A stretch of DNA of 64,000 nucleotides from Corynebacterium jeddahense. Its GTDB lineage: Bacteria > Actinomycetota > Actinomycetes > Mycobacteriales > Mycobacteriaceae. Below, piece after piece: positions 63,868-64,000 of the stretch. The stretch covers positions 496,001-560,000 of the forward strand of contig NZ_CP063194.1 in assembly GCF_028609865.1 (NCBI RefSeq). The letters are read 5' to 3'. The stretch's first letter is position 1; the number at the start of each line of letters is the position of its first letter. The notes beneath the pieces were generated by a model that made no database searches, was not told the origin of the DNA, and worked only from the letters and a program-made list of their open reading frames with translations. Position numbers and translations under genes: made by a program.

Positions 63868-64000
63868 GGCGACCACCTTTCTTCTCAGTCGGGTCCGCCT
63901 GAATCCGGCGGGGAGCAAAGCAACCACAACGATACAGAAACGAATGCGGTCCGCCTGATGCGATCGTGTGTTTTTCGCCCCGTGTGAACTTGCCCACTAT
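63868..64000. other. Upstream region of sseA to the window edge
   Basis: About 130 bases without a credible gene. It should hold the sseA promoter; I see no convincing -35/-10 pair or operator. Confidence 0.4.

Overview
The window reads as a chromosome segment from a high-GC Corynebacterium. Gene order closely follows the C. glutamicum block from the metQNI/dnaE2 neighbourhood through folD, metX, metY, icd, bioB-like and trpS genes, upp, lpdA, the prpDBC2 cluster, pyc and accBC to sseA. Monomeric isocitrate dehydrogenase, acyl-CoA carboxylase AccBC, a PrpR-type regulator and DUF3017 all fit this genus. All identifications come from reading the translated sequence and remembered family motifs; no search was run.

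Layout. 1-10.5 kb: an AMIN-like lipoprotein, a sucrase/ferredoxin-like protein, a HAD hydrolase, a methionine importer operon with two tandem substrate-binding lipoproteins (metQ2-metQ1-metN-metI, minus strand), twin palindromic repeats, dnaE2 and a frameshifted NYN-domain gene. 10.8-20 kb: two bacterial PH-domain membrane proteins, a TrmL-type methyltransferase, folD, DUF3017, an unknown 431-residue protein, metX, an epimerase with a divergent TetR regulator, and metY. Near-identical McbR-like operators precede metQ2, metX and metY, so these three transcription units probably respond together to sulfur-amino-acid status.

20.4-33.2 kb is an accessory island, AT-richer and full of debris. It lies against the 3' end of icd, and three icd 3' ends are visible: a ~33 bp remnant, a ~350 bp fragment and the intact gene. 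It holds an AlbA_2/ATPase-type gene between 114 bp direct repeats, a complete lactococcin-972-type bacteriocin operon, two scraps of a dnaE2-like gene, a 5'-truncated IS256-family element, a Dit1/PvcA-type isocyanide synthase gene broken by a complete IS256-family element (perfect 8 bp target duplication) and by a 5 bp duplication, an MFS transporter coupled to it, a plasmid RepA C-terminal remnant, a 104 bp MITE-like palindrome and decayed small membrane-protein genes. No integrase or tRNA gene is visible.

33.2-64 kb returns to core genome: icd, xthA, a VapBC-like toxin-antitoxin pair, bioB with BioQ-like boxes and the auxiliary gene bsaP, a two-gene operon of unknown function, trpS, YihY/BrkB, a penicillin-binding carboxypeptidase, a TRIC channel, MarR, an EspC-like/NlpC-P60 pair, upp, an XRE regulator, an M20 amidohydrolase, lpdA, prpR with the divergent 2-methylcitrate operon prpDBC, pyc, GNAT, a secreted trypsin-like protease, accBC and sseA. 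The right-hand genes centre on propionate, oxaloacetate and malonyl-CoA metabolism.

Many genes appear to be translated from leaderless transcripts: a -10 hexamer ends 6-8 bases before the start codon. Two divergent gene pairs (trmL/folD and GNAT/protease) are separated by only 23-24 bases and share one symmetrical -10 element that would fire in both directions.
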